Made by a program: the position numbers and the translations under genes. DNA of 64,000 bases, from assembly GCF_000243115.2 (NCBI RefSeq), contig NZ_CP007035.1, forward strand, positions 1,426,001-1,490,000, given 5' to 3'. Numbering within the stretch: the stretch's first letter is position 1; each line of letters opens with the position of its first letter. Shown one piece after another: positions 27,202-35,149 of this stretch. The notes beneath the pieces were generated by a model. It was not told the origin of the DNA. It ran no database searches and saw only the letters and a list, made by a program, of their open reading frames with translations. The stretch comes from Niabella soli DSM 19437 (GTDB lineage Bacteria; Bacteroidota; Bacteroidia; Chitinophagales; Chitinophagaceae).

Positions 27202-28734
27202 TTAAAGTTTTGAATACACAAGGCGCAGTTTCATTCGTTGTGTGGGGTGGTTGCCTCCACCCAACCGCACCCTGCCCACAGCAGGTGTATAGGTGGTGGT
27301 TCCCGCGGGGAATATCAACGGCTGTGTACCCGAAAGGGCATTTACATCTCCGGCGGGCAATCTCGTGTATGCCGGCGCATACAGGCGCATGCTATAGAGC
27401 GGTATAATACCGTTCACATACTTCTGTACATAAGGCGTTAAATTAAACCGCCATTGTTTCACCAGATTTCCGGATGGATCTTTTTTATAATAATAGGTTT
27501 GTCCGGTGGTGTTAGTGCTGTAAAAACCACTGGAACTGGAAATAGAGAAATAATAGGTTTTACCATCGGATTGCAATTGCGATGTGATCGGGAATGCATA
27601 CGGCATCAACTTAAAGGCCATGGCCGTGGAATCAAATACGTCCACCAGCATATTCTGCGGAGCGCCGAACAGGGAGTCCGAAACATCATAAACCGATTCC
27701 ATTTGCAACTCAGCCAGATGCACCACACAATTGGGGAATCCTTTCAAACCGGGGATCTTTAAATTGGCATAGCTACCCGGCGTTGCCTGAATATACAGAA
27801 GGGATGCCGGTGTTGCGCTGGCAAAGGCCGCTGCGGCAGGGCTTCCTGAATAATCGCGCTGAATATTGCTCGCAACTGCATCGTTGGCGCCCAGCGTAAT
27901 GCTCGCAAAACTGGTATCGATCTTACCCGCTGTAGTGGGGTCATCATACTTGTAATAAACCACCAGCGATGTTAGGGAGCTGTCGCTCGCATCGCCGGAA
28001 GGCCGCACCACCATCAACCCATTTCCGCCACCGGTCGATTTTATAGCAAAGCCTTTAAAAAAGGTTCTGAAGGTAGAATCATTATGGTAAGGAGCGCTGG
28101 CGCCAGCGGAATCATAAGCCAAAAGCCGCTGGCCAAAGCTGTTGTCCAACTTTATTCTTATCTCATTCGCCGTTGTGTGTGTATTAGGATAGCTTACTAC
28201 CTGGAAACTATCTTTAAGATGCGCCGGTATCACTGTTGCCGTTCCTAAAACACCCGCTGTGGGAAAAGTTTGGGACAGCAGGTAGCTGGAATCCACCCTG
28301 AATTGGGCAGATTGATCTATTTCTGAAACCTGCAGGGTTTGCGGGATCGTGGTATCGCCATAAGTACCGGCATGCTTTAAAACAAGCACTACGGAATCCA
28401 GGTATAATTTACCCGGCACATTTTTAAAAGGGTAAGCGGTGGGCGACAATTGCAGATACATCTGGGCATCTGTTTTGCCAAAAAGCGGGTCGCTTGAGAT
28501 TTTACCAATCATCTGATAAAACGCCAGTCCCGTCCGGAACGAATCCGCATCCAGGGCAAACTGGCCATTTGTGGTAGTTACATCAATAGTTGTATCAAAC
28601 GTGTGCACATTATCTATAGGAGGCAAAACATTCTGGCCCAAATCCGTGGCCACATTTATTTTACTGCAGGAAAATAAAAAAAGCGCGGCAACTAGTGTGG
28701 TAATGCTAACGGAAAGAATAAGCGTTCTTTTCAC
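27202..28734 (-). CDS. DUF4270 domain-containing lipoprotein
   Basis: This 510-residue protein has a lipoprotein signal (MKRTLILSVSITTLVAALFL, lipobox FSCSK) and the DUF4270 domain throughout, recognisable from TDLGQNVLPPIDNVHTFDTT and LYLDSVVLVLKHAGTYGD. DUF4270 proteins are Bacteroidota-specific outer-membrane or surface lipoproteins of unknown role. Its placement next to a glycogen-synthase-like gene and panC is, as I recall, a conserved neighbourhood in this phylum. Confidence 0.9.
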   Translation of the reverse strand: MKRTLILSVSITTLVAALFLFSCSKINVATDLGQNVLPPIDNVHTFDTTIDVTTTNGQFALDADSFRTGLAFYQMIGKISSDPLFGKTDAQMYLQLSPTAYPFKNVPGKLYLDSVVLVLKHAGTYGDTTIPQTLQVSEIDQSAQFRVDSSYLLSQTFPTAGVLGTATVIPAHLKDSFQVVSYPNTHTTANEIRIKLDNSFGQRLLAYDSAGASAPYHNDSTFRTFFKGFAIKSTGGGNGLMVVRPSGDASDSSLTSLVVYYKYDDPTTAGKIDTSFASITLGANDAVASNIQRDYSGSPAAAAFASATPASLLYIQATPGSYANLKIPGLKGFPNCVVHLAELQMESVYDVSDSLFGAPQNMLVDVFDSTAMAFKLMPYAFPITSQLQSDGKTYYFSISSSSGFYSTNTTGQTYYYKKDPSGNLVKQWRFNLTPYVQKYVNGIIPLYSMRLYAPAYTRLPAGDVNALSGTQPLIFPAGTTTYTPAVGRVRLGGGNHPTQRMKLRLVYSKL

Positions 28735-28877
28735 AAAAAAAATTGAATTTAATTAGCTAAGCTATTTAAACATTTAATAAACCACATAGTTTTTGATCCT
28801 AGTATTGCTTCACTAAAGTAACTTCTATGAACCTATGCGATTATAATGCGTCTAAACAATTCAGGGTTATGATAAAA

Positions 28878-29690
28878 TCAGCTCGCAAGATCGTGATAGA
28901 GTTGTAAATACTCTGTTAAATCGGAATCTTCCTTAAACAACAGCGTTTTTTTCCCTCTCACCTTCGAAAATTCGGTCACCAGTTTCTTATCCGTATCGGC
29001 CGAGCCAAAAGTAATAGCATCCGAAAAAGTTGCGCCGCCACGCATCAGAGCCACATTGGTTCCATCTTTATACACTTCCAGGTCTTTTTCCTTTAATGAA
29101 GGATGAATCAGCGCTTTGGAAATAAATCCCTTGCCCAGTTTTTCTTTAAAAGTGGTTTCGCCAATGGTGTAAACAATTTTGCTGTGCGCAAATACCGGCT
29201 CCTTGCGGTATACGGTTTTAAGATAGAAAGGGATCAGCCCTGTCATCCAGCCGCTGCAATGGATCACATCCGGCGACCAGCCGAATTTCTTCACAGTCTC
29301 CAGGGCGCCTTTGCTGTAAAAAACAGTTCTCAGGTCATTGTCCTCGAACCATTTATCATTTTCATCGTGAAACAGCGACTTTCTTTTGAACAGCTCCTCG
29401 TTTTCCAGGAAATACACCTGTAAACGGGCGCTGGGCAAAGAAGCTACCTTTATCTGCAAAGGCAGGTCGTCATTGTCAACGGTAACATTAATCCCTGAAA
29501 GTCTTACCACCTCATGTAACCGATGCCGCCGCTCATTAATGCTCCCAAAACGAGGCATAATGCAACGCACTTCAAAATTGTTATCATTGGCTTTGATGGC
29601 AAGTTTATTAACGGTTTCAGAGAATTCTGTCAATTCAAGGTAGGGTGACATTTCATTGGCTATAAATAAGATTCTTTTCTTTGCTGACAT
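28878..29690 (-). CDS. Glycogen/starch synthase-like protein (GT5 N-terminal domain only)
   Basis: This 270-residue protein resembles the N-terminal Rossmann domain of GT5 glycogen synthases: KRILFIANEMSPYLELTEFS, then IMPRFGSINERRHRLHEVVR and DVIHCSGWMTGLIPFYLKTV. The C-terminal GT-B domain of full enzymes (about 470 residues) is absent. A stand-alone form of this size is typical in Bacteroidota, so it is probably not a truncation. Whether it is catalytically active is unclear. It is divergent from panC with 85 nt between them. Confidence 0.85.
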   Translation of the reverse strand: MSAKKRILFIANEMSPYLELTEFSETVNKLAIKANDNNFEVRCIMPRFGSINERRHRLHEVVRLSGINVTVDNDDLPLQIKVASLPSARLQVYFLENEELFKRKSLFHDENDKWFEDNDLRTVFYSKGALETVKKFGWSPDVIHCSGWMTGLIPFYLKTVYRKEPVFAHSKIVYTIGETTFKEKLGKGFISKALIHPSLKEKDLEVYKDGTNVALMRGGATFSDAITFGSADTDKKLVTEFSKVRGKKTLLFKEDSDLTEYLQLYHDLAS

Positions 29691-29713
29691 GTCTTAGAAA
29701 CTTTTAAAGGGTG

Positions 29714-29721
29714 CAAAGTTA
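29714..29721 (-). promoter_or_regulatory. Candidate -7 box for the glycogen-synthase-like gene
   Basis: TAACTTTG on the minus strand, 24 nt before the ATG, matches TAnnTTTG exactly. Confidence 0.4.
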
Positions 29722-29775
29722 CATTATTATAGCCAAACAGGCGTATAAATTGATGCGAATATTCTAATTTGCAGG

Positions 29776-30630
29776 ATGGTTCTGTTTAAAAAGAAGGATG
29801 ATATTCAGCGTTTTATTGCCCAATTACGTCAAAAAAACAACAAAATAGGCTTTGTTCCCACCATGGGGGCGCTGCACGAGGGGCATATAAGCCTGGTGCG
29901 GGCGGCCCGGGAAAAATGCACCATCGTGGTATGCAGCATTTTTGTAAACCCTACCCAATTCAACGATAAAAAAGATCTTGAAAAATACCCCCGCACGATA
30001 GAACAGGACATTGCCCTGCTGATCAAAAATGAATGCGATATTATATTTTGCCCGGAGGTTGCTGAGCTGTATCCCGATGGGACCGAGCAGCAACCGCACT
30101 TTGAGCTGGGCCCGGTTGAATTTATCCTGGAAGGAAAATACCGGCCGGGGCATTTCCAGGGGGTGGCAACGGTTGTTAGTAAATTATTTTCTATCGTAAA
30201 GCCCGACGAAGTGTTTTTTGGTCAAAAGGACCTGCAGCAAACCAAAGTTATCGAACGCCTGATCAAAAATACACCTGCTTTTGGGAGCATACATTTGAAC
30301 ATCGTTCCTACCCTGCGTACCGAAAGCATGCTGGCCCTAAGCAGCCGCAACACAAGACTGACCACTGAACAATTGACCATAGCGCCTGTTATTTATGAAA
30401 CACTACGGTTCCTGAAGCAGCATCTTGCTAAAGGTGATCTTTCCCCGGTTATTGAAAGAGCCACGGCAATGCTGGAACATAGAGGTCTGAAAACGGACTA
30501 TGTTACCATAGCCGATAAGGAAACATTGGAAGCTGTAAAGGAATGGGATGGTCATACAAAACTTGCGGGGCTGGTTGCGGCTTTTTTGGGTGAAGTGCGG
30601 CTGATCGACAACTTAATACTGACTGATTAG
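29776..30630 (+). CDS. panC: Pantoate--beta-alanine ligase
   Basis: This 284-residue enzyme joins pantoate and beta-alanine with ATP to give pantothenate, the coenzyme A precursor. The HIGH-like motif is PTMGALHEGHISLVRAA, and the second nucleotide motif is ALSSRNTRL; VFFGQKDLQQ is also conserved. Length is normal. panD, often adjacent in this phylum, is not here: the next gene is an OsmC-family gene. Confidence 0.97.
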   Translation: MVLFKKKDDIQRFIAQLRQKNNKIGFVPTMGALHEGHISLVRAAREKCTIVVCSIFVNPTQFNDKKDLEKYPRTIEQDIALLIKNECDIIFCPEVAELYPDGTEQQPHFELGPVEFILEGKYRPGHFQGVATVVSKLFSIVKPDEVFFGQKDLQQTKVIERLIKNTPAFGSIHLNIVPTLRTESMLALSSRNTRLTTEQLTIAPVIYETLRFLKQHLAKGDLSPVIERATAMLEHRGLKTDYVTIADKETLEAVKEWDGHTKLAGLVAAFLGEVRLIDNLILTD

Positions 30631-30676
30631 GAAACCTGATACAATTCAAATAATTTTGCAGCTAAATTTACCTGGA

Positions 30677-31102
30677 ATGGCAAAAGTTATATTAAAAAGA
30701 GTGAGTGGGGATTACGGGTTTGATACCGTAAATGAAAATGGCACGGTTGTAAAAATGGACTCTAATCCCGAGATGGGCGGAACAGAATATGGCGCCCGCC
30801 CAATGCAATTATTATTAAATGCCCTGGCGGGATGCGCCAGTATTGATGTGATCAGTATTTTAAAGAAGCAGCGCCAGGAGATAAAAGATTATTCGGTTAC
30901 CGTAACCGGCGAAAGAGAAGCAGGTGTTGAACCTTCCCTTTGGAAGGAAATTCAAATGGTTTTTGAAATTACCGGCAATGTGGAGGAAGGAAAAGCCCAG
31001 CGCGCGGTAGAAATATCTTTAAATAAATATTGCTCTGTGGCGGTTACTCTTGTAAAAGCCGGAGCAACTATTCAAACAAACGTGATTGTTCGCAACGCAT
31101 GA
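30677..31102 (+). CDS. OsmC-family peroxiredoxin-like protein
   Basis: This 141-residue protein starts at ATG 30677 (MAKVILKRVSGD); the TTG at 30656 adds an unlikely leader. The OsmC fold is shown by GARPMQLLLNALAGCASIDV with the Cys of the peroxidatic site, and by KYCSVAVTLVKAGATI with the second Cys. The family reduces organic hydroperoxides, although the YhfA-like subgroup, which this resembles, is less well defined. It follows panC by 46 nt and may be co-transcribed. Confidence 0.9.
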   Translation: MAKVILKRVSGDYGFDTVNENGTVVKMDSNPEMGGTEYGARPMQLLLNALAGCASIDVISILKKQRQEIKDYSVTVTGEREAGVEPSLWKEIQMVFEITGNVEEGKAQRAVEISLNKYCSVAVTLVKAGATIQTNVIVRNA

Positions 31103-31215
31103 AGTGAATAGTCAATAGGGAGTAGTGAATAGGGAACCTTACGCTTTTCAGGCATTTCATATGTTACCCGTTCCTTTTCACGTTTGACCTGTCCCCTCTC
31201 ACGTTTTAATGTTGC
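31103..31215. repeat. Iterated word repeat after the OsmC gene
   Basis: The stop codon is followed at once by AGTGAATAGTCAATAGGGAG then TAGTGAATAGGG, and later CACGTTTGACC and CTCACGTTTTAATG. The same words (TGAATAGTCAATAG, ACGTTTGAC) recur in other gaps of this window. No gene is present. Confidence 0.5.
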
Positions 31216-31262
31216 AGATCTTCCCAATAAAATTTAGTTTAGTTTACTACAGTATTACTTGA

Positions 31263-32441
31263 ATGAGCAATAGAAAATTACACCCCTCCACAATCGCCGT
31301 ACGGGCGCAGGTGGAACGTACGAATCAAATGGAGCACTCGGCTCCTCTGTTCTTAACCAGCAGTTTCGCTTTTAACACAGCTGAAGATATGCGCGCGGCT
31401 TTTGCTGATGAAGTGGAAGCCAATATTTACAGCCGGTACAGCAATCCAAATGTGGATGAGTTTGCCAATAAAATGGCTTTGTTAGAAGGCGCCGAAGCGG
31501 GCTTTGCCGTAGCAAGCGGTATGGCGGCGGTATCGATGTCTTTTTTTGCATTACTGAAAGCCGGCGATCATTTGCTGTGTAGCCGCTCTATGTTTGGAGG
31601 CACCAACACCGTAGTTACAAAATTCCTGCCCCGGTTTGGCATTGAATATACATTGGTGCCGGCAGACGATATTGCGGCCTGGGAAGCCGCCGTGCGGCCC
31701 AATACAAAAATGATCTACCTGGAAACCCCTACCAATCCCCAGTTAGAGCTGATCGACCTGGAAGCCGTAGGCCGGCTGGCCAAAAAACACAACATCATTT
31801 ACAATGTTGACAATTGTTTTGCTACGCCTGCATTGCAAACCCCCATTGATTTTGGGGCGGATCTGGTTATTCATTCCGCCACCAAATGGCTGGACGGGCA
31901 GGGCCGTGTTTTAGGCGGCGTGGTTGTGGGTAAAAAGGAACTCATTCACGACATTTATCTTTTCTGCCGGAATACGGGACCTTCCCTTTCTCCGTTTAAC
32001 GCCTGGGTACTTTCAAAGAGCCTGGAAACACTGGACGTGCGTATACAGCGTCATTCAGAAAACGCCCTGGCAATAGCGAAACATTTTGAGAATCATCCCA
32101 AATTAAAATGGGTTAAATATCCTTTTCTACCCTCCCATCCGCAATATGCGATTGCACAAAAACAAATGAAGGCCGGCGGCGGCATTGTTTGTTTAGAGCT
32201 GGCCGGCGGTTTGGAAAGCGGGCGCCGGTTTATGGATGCGCTGCAAATTTTATCGCTGACGCCCAACCTGGGCGACTCCAGGAGTATTGCCTCCCACCCG
32301 GCAAGCACCACCCACTCCAAAGTGCCTCCTGCCGATCAGCTGGCCGTGGGCATTACCCCGGGATTGATCCGCATTTCCGTGGGACTGGAGCATGTGGACG
32401 ATATTATTTATGATATAGAACAGGCACTGGAACAGGCATAA
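31263..32441 (+). CDS. metZ: O-succinylhomoserine sulfhydrylase-like trans-sulfuration enzyme
   Basis: This 392-residue PLP enzyme belongs to the Cys/Met metabolism family. The PLP-binding Lys is in HSATKWLDGQGRVLGGV, a form typical of MetZ; YSRYSNPN and ASGMAAVSMSFFAL bind the cofactor phosphate. It would make homocysteine from an activated homoserine and sulfide. Close relatives include methionine gamma-lyase and cystathionine gamma-synthase, so the exact acyl donor is inferred. It fits functionally with metK upstream in methionine metabolism. Confidence 0.9.
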   Translation: MSNRKLHPSTIAVRAQVERTNQMEHSAPLFLTSSFAFNTAEDMRAAFADEVEANIYSRYSNPNVDEFANKMALLEGAEAGFAVASGMAAVSMSFFALLKAGDHLLCSRSMFGGTNTVVTKFLPRFGIEYTLVPADDIAAWEAAVRPNTKMIYLETPTNPQLELIDLEAVGRLAKKHNIIYNVDNCFATPALQTPIDFGADLVIHSATKWLDGQGRVLGGVVVGKKELIHDIYLFCRNTGPSLSPFNAWVLSKSLETLDVRIQRHSENALAIAKHFENHPKLKWVKYPFLPSHPQYAIAQKQMKAGGGIVCLELAGGLESGRRFMDALQILSLTPNLGDSRSIASHPASTTHSKVPPADQLAVGITPGLIRISVGLEHVDDIIYDIEQALEQA

Positions 32442-32788
32442 CGTCTGATGTTTCGATGTCTGATATCTGACGTTTCAAGTTTACCGACACACACGCACAA
32501 TGCTCCATGCATAAGGCTTAATGCTAAACGTTAACCAAAGCATTATGCGTTTTGCATTGCGCGTTCAGCGTTCAAAGCATTATTTTCTTCAGCAGGCCTA
32601 CATTGATATGACCGTTTTGATGTATGACGTTTGACGTTTGTCAACAATGGATTATTTCATTTAAGAAAATGTTGCAGGTTACAGGTTTCTGGTTACAGGA
32701 TGAATACGCCAAACGCTCAATGCATAAGGCTTAACGCAAAACGTTGATCAAAGCATTATGCGTTTTGCGTTAAGCATTGCGCATTCGT
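32442..32788. repeat. Gap filled with iterated words and two near-identical 80 bp hairpin units
   Basis: Unit 1 (32501-32580) and unit 2 (32714-32797) share GCATAAGGCTTAAYGC, AAACGTT, CAAAGCATTATGCGTTTTGC and TTCAAAGCAT. Each can fold on itself because CGCAAAACG pairs with CGTTTTGCG. Between them lie TGACGTTTGACGTTTG and GTTGCAGGTTACAGGTTTC words. Unit 2 runs into the holA gene and supplies its last codons and stop. No gene was found in the gap. Confidence 0.8.
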
Positions 32789-33784
32789 TCAAAGCATCAT
32801 CTTCACCACCATTTCCTTCAGGAGGTCGGCGTCGGCAATCCGGGTGGCATTGATCCCCAAACTTTTCAGGTTATATTGGTGCAATAATAATAACACCCGT
32901 TCCACCCCATCGTAATTATACATTTTGGCGGCCTGGGCATAGCTCTTATAAAAAAAGGAGTTCACCCCTATCTGTTTTGCAATAGCATCGTCCCCTCCGG
33001 AGGCTCCGTAAATCATAAATACTTTACTAAAAAAAGCATAAAGCGAAGGCAGTACCAGTTGAATGGGCGCGGCTTTGGGATTATCACCAAAATATTGGAT
33101 CACCCGGATGGCTTTTGGAAAGTCTTTCACCGCGATGGCAGTTTGCAGTTCAAAGATGTTAAAGTCCTTGCTGATGCCCACGAAATTTTCGATATCCTCT
33201 TCCGTTATCGATTTCCGGTCTTTTAAATTGATGAGTATTTTCTGTACTTCATTTTCGATGCGGGCCAGATCATTCCCGATATGATCCACCAGGAGCATTA
33301 CCGCTTTGGGGGTTATGGTATGTCCCAGTGCGGTGACCAGGTTATTCACCCATTCGGGCAGCGCGTTGTCGTATATCTTTTTGGTGCTTAAAAATTCGGA
33401 TTTTTCTTTAACCAGTTTCGCAAACTTGGTGCGGGCGTCCAGCTTTTTATCTTTATACGCTACAATAAAAATAGTAGATCCTAATGGTTGCTGAAAATAG
33501 GCTTCCAGCTTGTCCAGTTCTTTTAGTTGCTGGGCCTCTTTTAAAATAACGACCTGGCGGTCAGAAAACATCGGGTACTTCCGGCAGGCGTTTATGATAT
33601 CTGCCCAGTTCGCATCCCGTCCATAAAAAATAGTCAGATTAAAAGAAGCTTCACTTTCTGATAAAATTTTTTCTTCCGCATAATTGACCAGTTGATCAAT
33701 ATAATAGTCCTCCTCTCCTTCGAGCCAATAAATTGGTTTGTAAGTCTTTTTACCCCATTCATTCAGAATTTTATCGACGCTCAT
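32789..33784 (-). CDS. holA: DNA polymerase III subunit delta
   Basis: This 331-residue clamp-loader subunit starts at ATG 33784 (MSVDKILNEWGKKTYKPIYW). The N-terminal HolA domain shows YWLEGEEDYYIDQLVNYAEE and YGRDANWADIINACRKYPMF; the C-terminal part holds LVDHIGNDLARIENEVQKIL and the collar helices. It opens the sliding clamp during replication. The final codons and TGA overlap the hairpin repeat unit at 32714-32797. Confidence 0.93.
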   Translation of the reverse strand: MSVDKILNEWGKKTYKPIYWLEGEEDYYIDQLVNYAEEKILSESEASFNLTIFYGRDANWADIINACRKYPMFSDRQVVILKEAQQLKELDKLEAYFQQPLGSTIFIVAYKDKKLDARTKFAKLVKEKSEFLSTKKIYDNALPEWVNNLVTALGHTITPKAVMLLVDHIGNDLARIENEVQKILINLKDRKSITEEDIENFVGISKDFNIFELQTAIAVKDFPKAIRVIQYFGDNPKAAPIQLVLPSLYAFFSKVFMIYGASGGDDAIAKQIGVNSFFYKSYAQAAKMYNYDGVERVLLLLHQYNLKSLGINATRIADADLLKEMVVKMML

Positions 33785-33978
33785 ACAGCGCAAGATACTA
33801 TTTTTAACAAACTATAAATATTAGATAAAAGCACATATGTAGCCGGTAAAAAAGTGCTTTGGCATAATTTGTGTTTCCTAATGATTATTGGTGTTCAACA
33901 TATATTTATATTTCTTATATATTGACCGCTCACATCTTTAACGTGTAAAATTATTATTATTTAAAATTTTGATGAATT

Positions 33979-34974
33979 ATGGCAAACACGAATTATCCGT
34001 CAGCTTCTTCCCAACAAACAGGCGCGCCGCGTACTCCCGGTAACAACACGGGCAGGAACGTGTTAATTGGTTTACTGGTTGCAGCGCTTTTAGGTACCTG
34101 GGGTTATATCCTATGGAGCAAAAATGCACCTTCCGGAACAGGCACTACCGCCAGTACTAATCCCGAAGTGGCTACAGCAATGTCTGAGTCCGATTCATTG
34201 AGACAAATGTTCAACCTGGCAGAGATGCGCCTGGATTCCATTACCGGTGCGAACAACAACCTGCAGGGTGAAAAGACCACGCTTCAAAAAGAAATCGATG
34301 ATCGCAAAGCTGAGATCACCAAAATCCTGAACGACAAAAAAGCCACCGCAGGCGATTTGCAAAAGGCGCGTCATCTGATTGGCGAATTAAATGGTCAGAT
34401 CGGCAAACTGGAAGCCCAGGTAACACAGTTGAGAGGTGAAAACCAGGAACTGACCGCCCGCAACACACATCTGAGCCAGGAAAAAGATGTATTGAATCAG
34501 AACCTGGATACAAGAACAAAGGAAAATGATGCTTTAGCCAGCACCGTTGACGTGGGTAGCACGCTGGCCGCTTCAGGTATGAGCATTACTCCGTTAAAAG
34601 AAAAAAGAAACGGTAAAGAAAAGCAAACCAACTTTGCCCGTAAGGTAGATTTGCTGCGCGTTGCATTCAATGTGGAAAACCGCATCACGACCTCTGGTCC
34701 GGCCGATCTGTATGTGATCGTTACCGATCCTAAGGGCACTGTGGTTCAAAACACGCAATTATCTTCCGGTTCTATGACTACCCGCCAGGATGGCGACAGA
34801 AACTTTACTGCAAAAGTTCCCGTTGAATATGAGCAGGGTACCCGCAAAGGAGTAGCTTTCCCTATTCAGAATCCAGACGGTTTTGTGCCCGGCGACTACA
34901 AAATTGAAGTATATCACAACGGGTTTAAAATTGGCGAAGGGATCCGCAGTTTAAGAAAAGGCATATTTGGCTAA
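33979..34974 (+). CDS. Coiled-coil membrane-anchored protein, function unknown
   Basis: This 331-residue protein has a short cytosolic Ser/Pro-rich N-terminus, one transmembrane helix (about residues 27-46, NVLIGLLVAALLGTWGYILW), a long coiled coil (residues 70-190, for example LQKARHLIGELNGQIGKLEA) and a beta-rich C-terminal domain (FNVENRITTSGPADLYVIVT, GDYKIEVYHNGFKIGEGIRS). The C-terminal domain resembles extracytoplasmic ligand or scaffold domains. It stands alone between holA and its own terminator; no specific function can be assigned. Confidence 0.8.
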   Translation: MANTNYPSASSQQTGAPRTPGNNTGRNVLIGLLVAALLGTWGYILWSKNAPSGTGTTASTNPEVATAMSESDSLRQMFNLAEMRLDSITGANNNLQGEKTTLQKEIDDRKAEITKILNDKKATAGDLQKARHLIGELNGQIGKLEAQVTQLRGENQELTARNTHLSQEKDVLNQNLDTRTKENDALASTVDVGSTLAASGMSITPLKEKRNGKEKQTNFARKVDLLRVAFNVENRITTSGPADLYVIVTDPKGTVVQNTQLSSGSMTTRQDGDRNFTAKVPVEYEQGTRKGVAFPIQNPDGFVPGDYKIEVYHNGFKIGEGIRSLRKGIFG

Positions 34975-35006
34975 TACCAAATACCAATTTTAGTTAGATA
35001 AATTTT

Positions 35007-35043
35007 AACAGCGCCGTTCATAAAATGAACGGCGCTGTTTTAT
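35007..35043 (+). terminator. Intrinsic terminator after the coiled-coil gene
   Basis: A 13-14 bp stem, AACAGCGCCGTTCAT/ATGAACGGCGCTGTT, is followed by TTTTATTTG on the plus strand, 33 nt past the stop. Confidence 0.9.
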
Positions 35044-35149
35044 TTGTTTTACCCACCATAAAGCGCATGCCCGTTTTACACCACATAACCAGTAAAATGA
35101 CAAACGCATAATGCCCCAATCAGATCGTAAAAAAACACCGCCATCCCGG

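Noticed and set aside
28878-29690. Truncated glycogen synthase pseudogene
   Set aside because: The reading frame is intact with a natural end, and stand-alone N-terminal GT5-like proteins of this size are, as I recall, normal in Bacteroidota.
32442-32797. CRISPR array
   Set aside because: The repeated units are only two, of ~80 bp, without regular spacers, and no cas genes are nearby.
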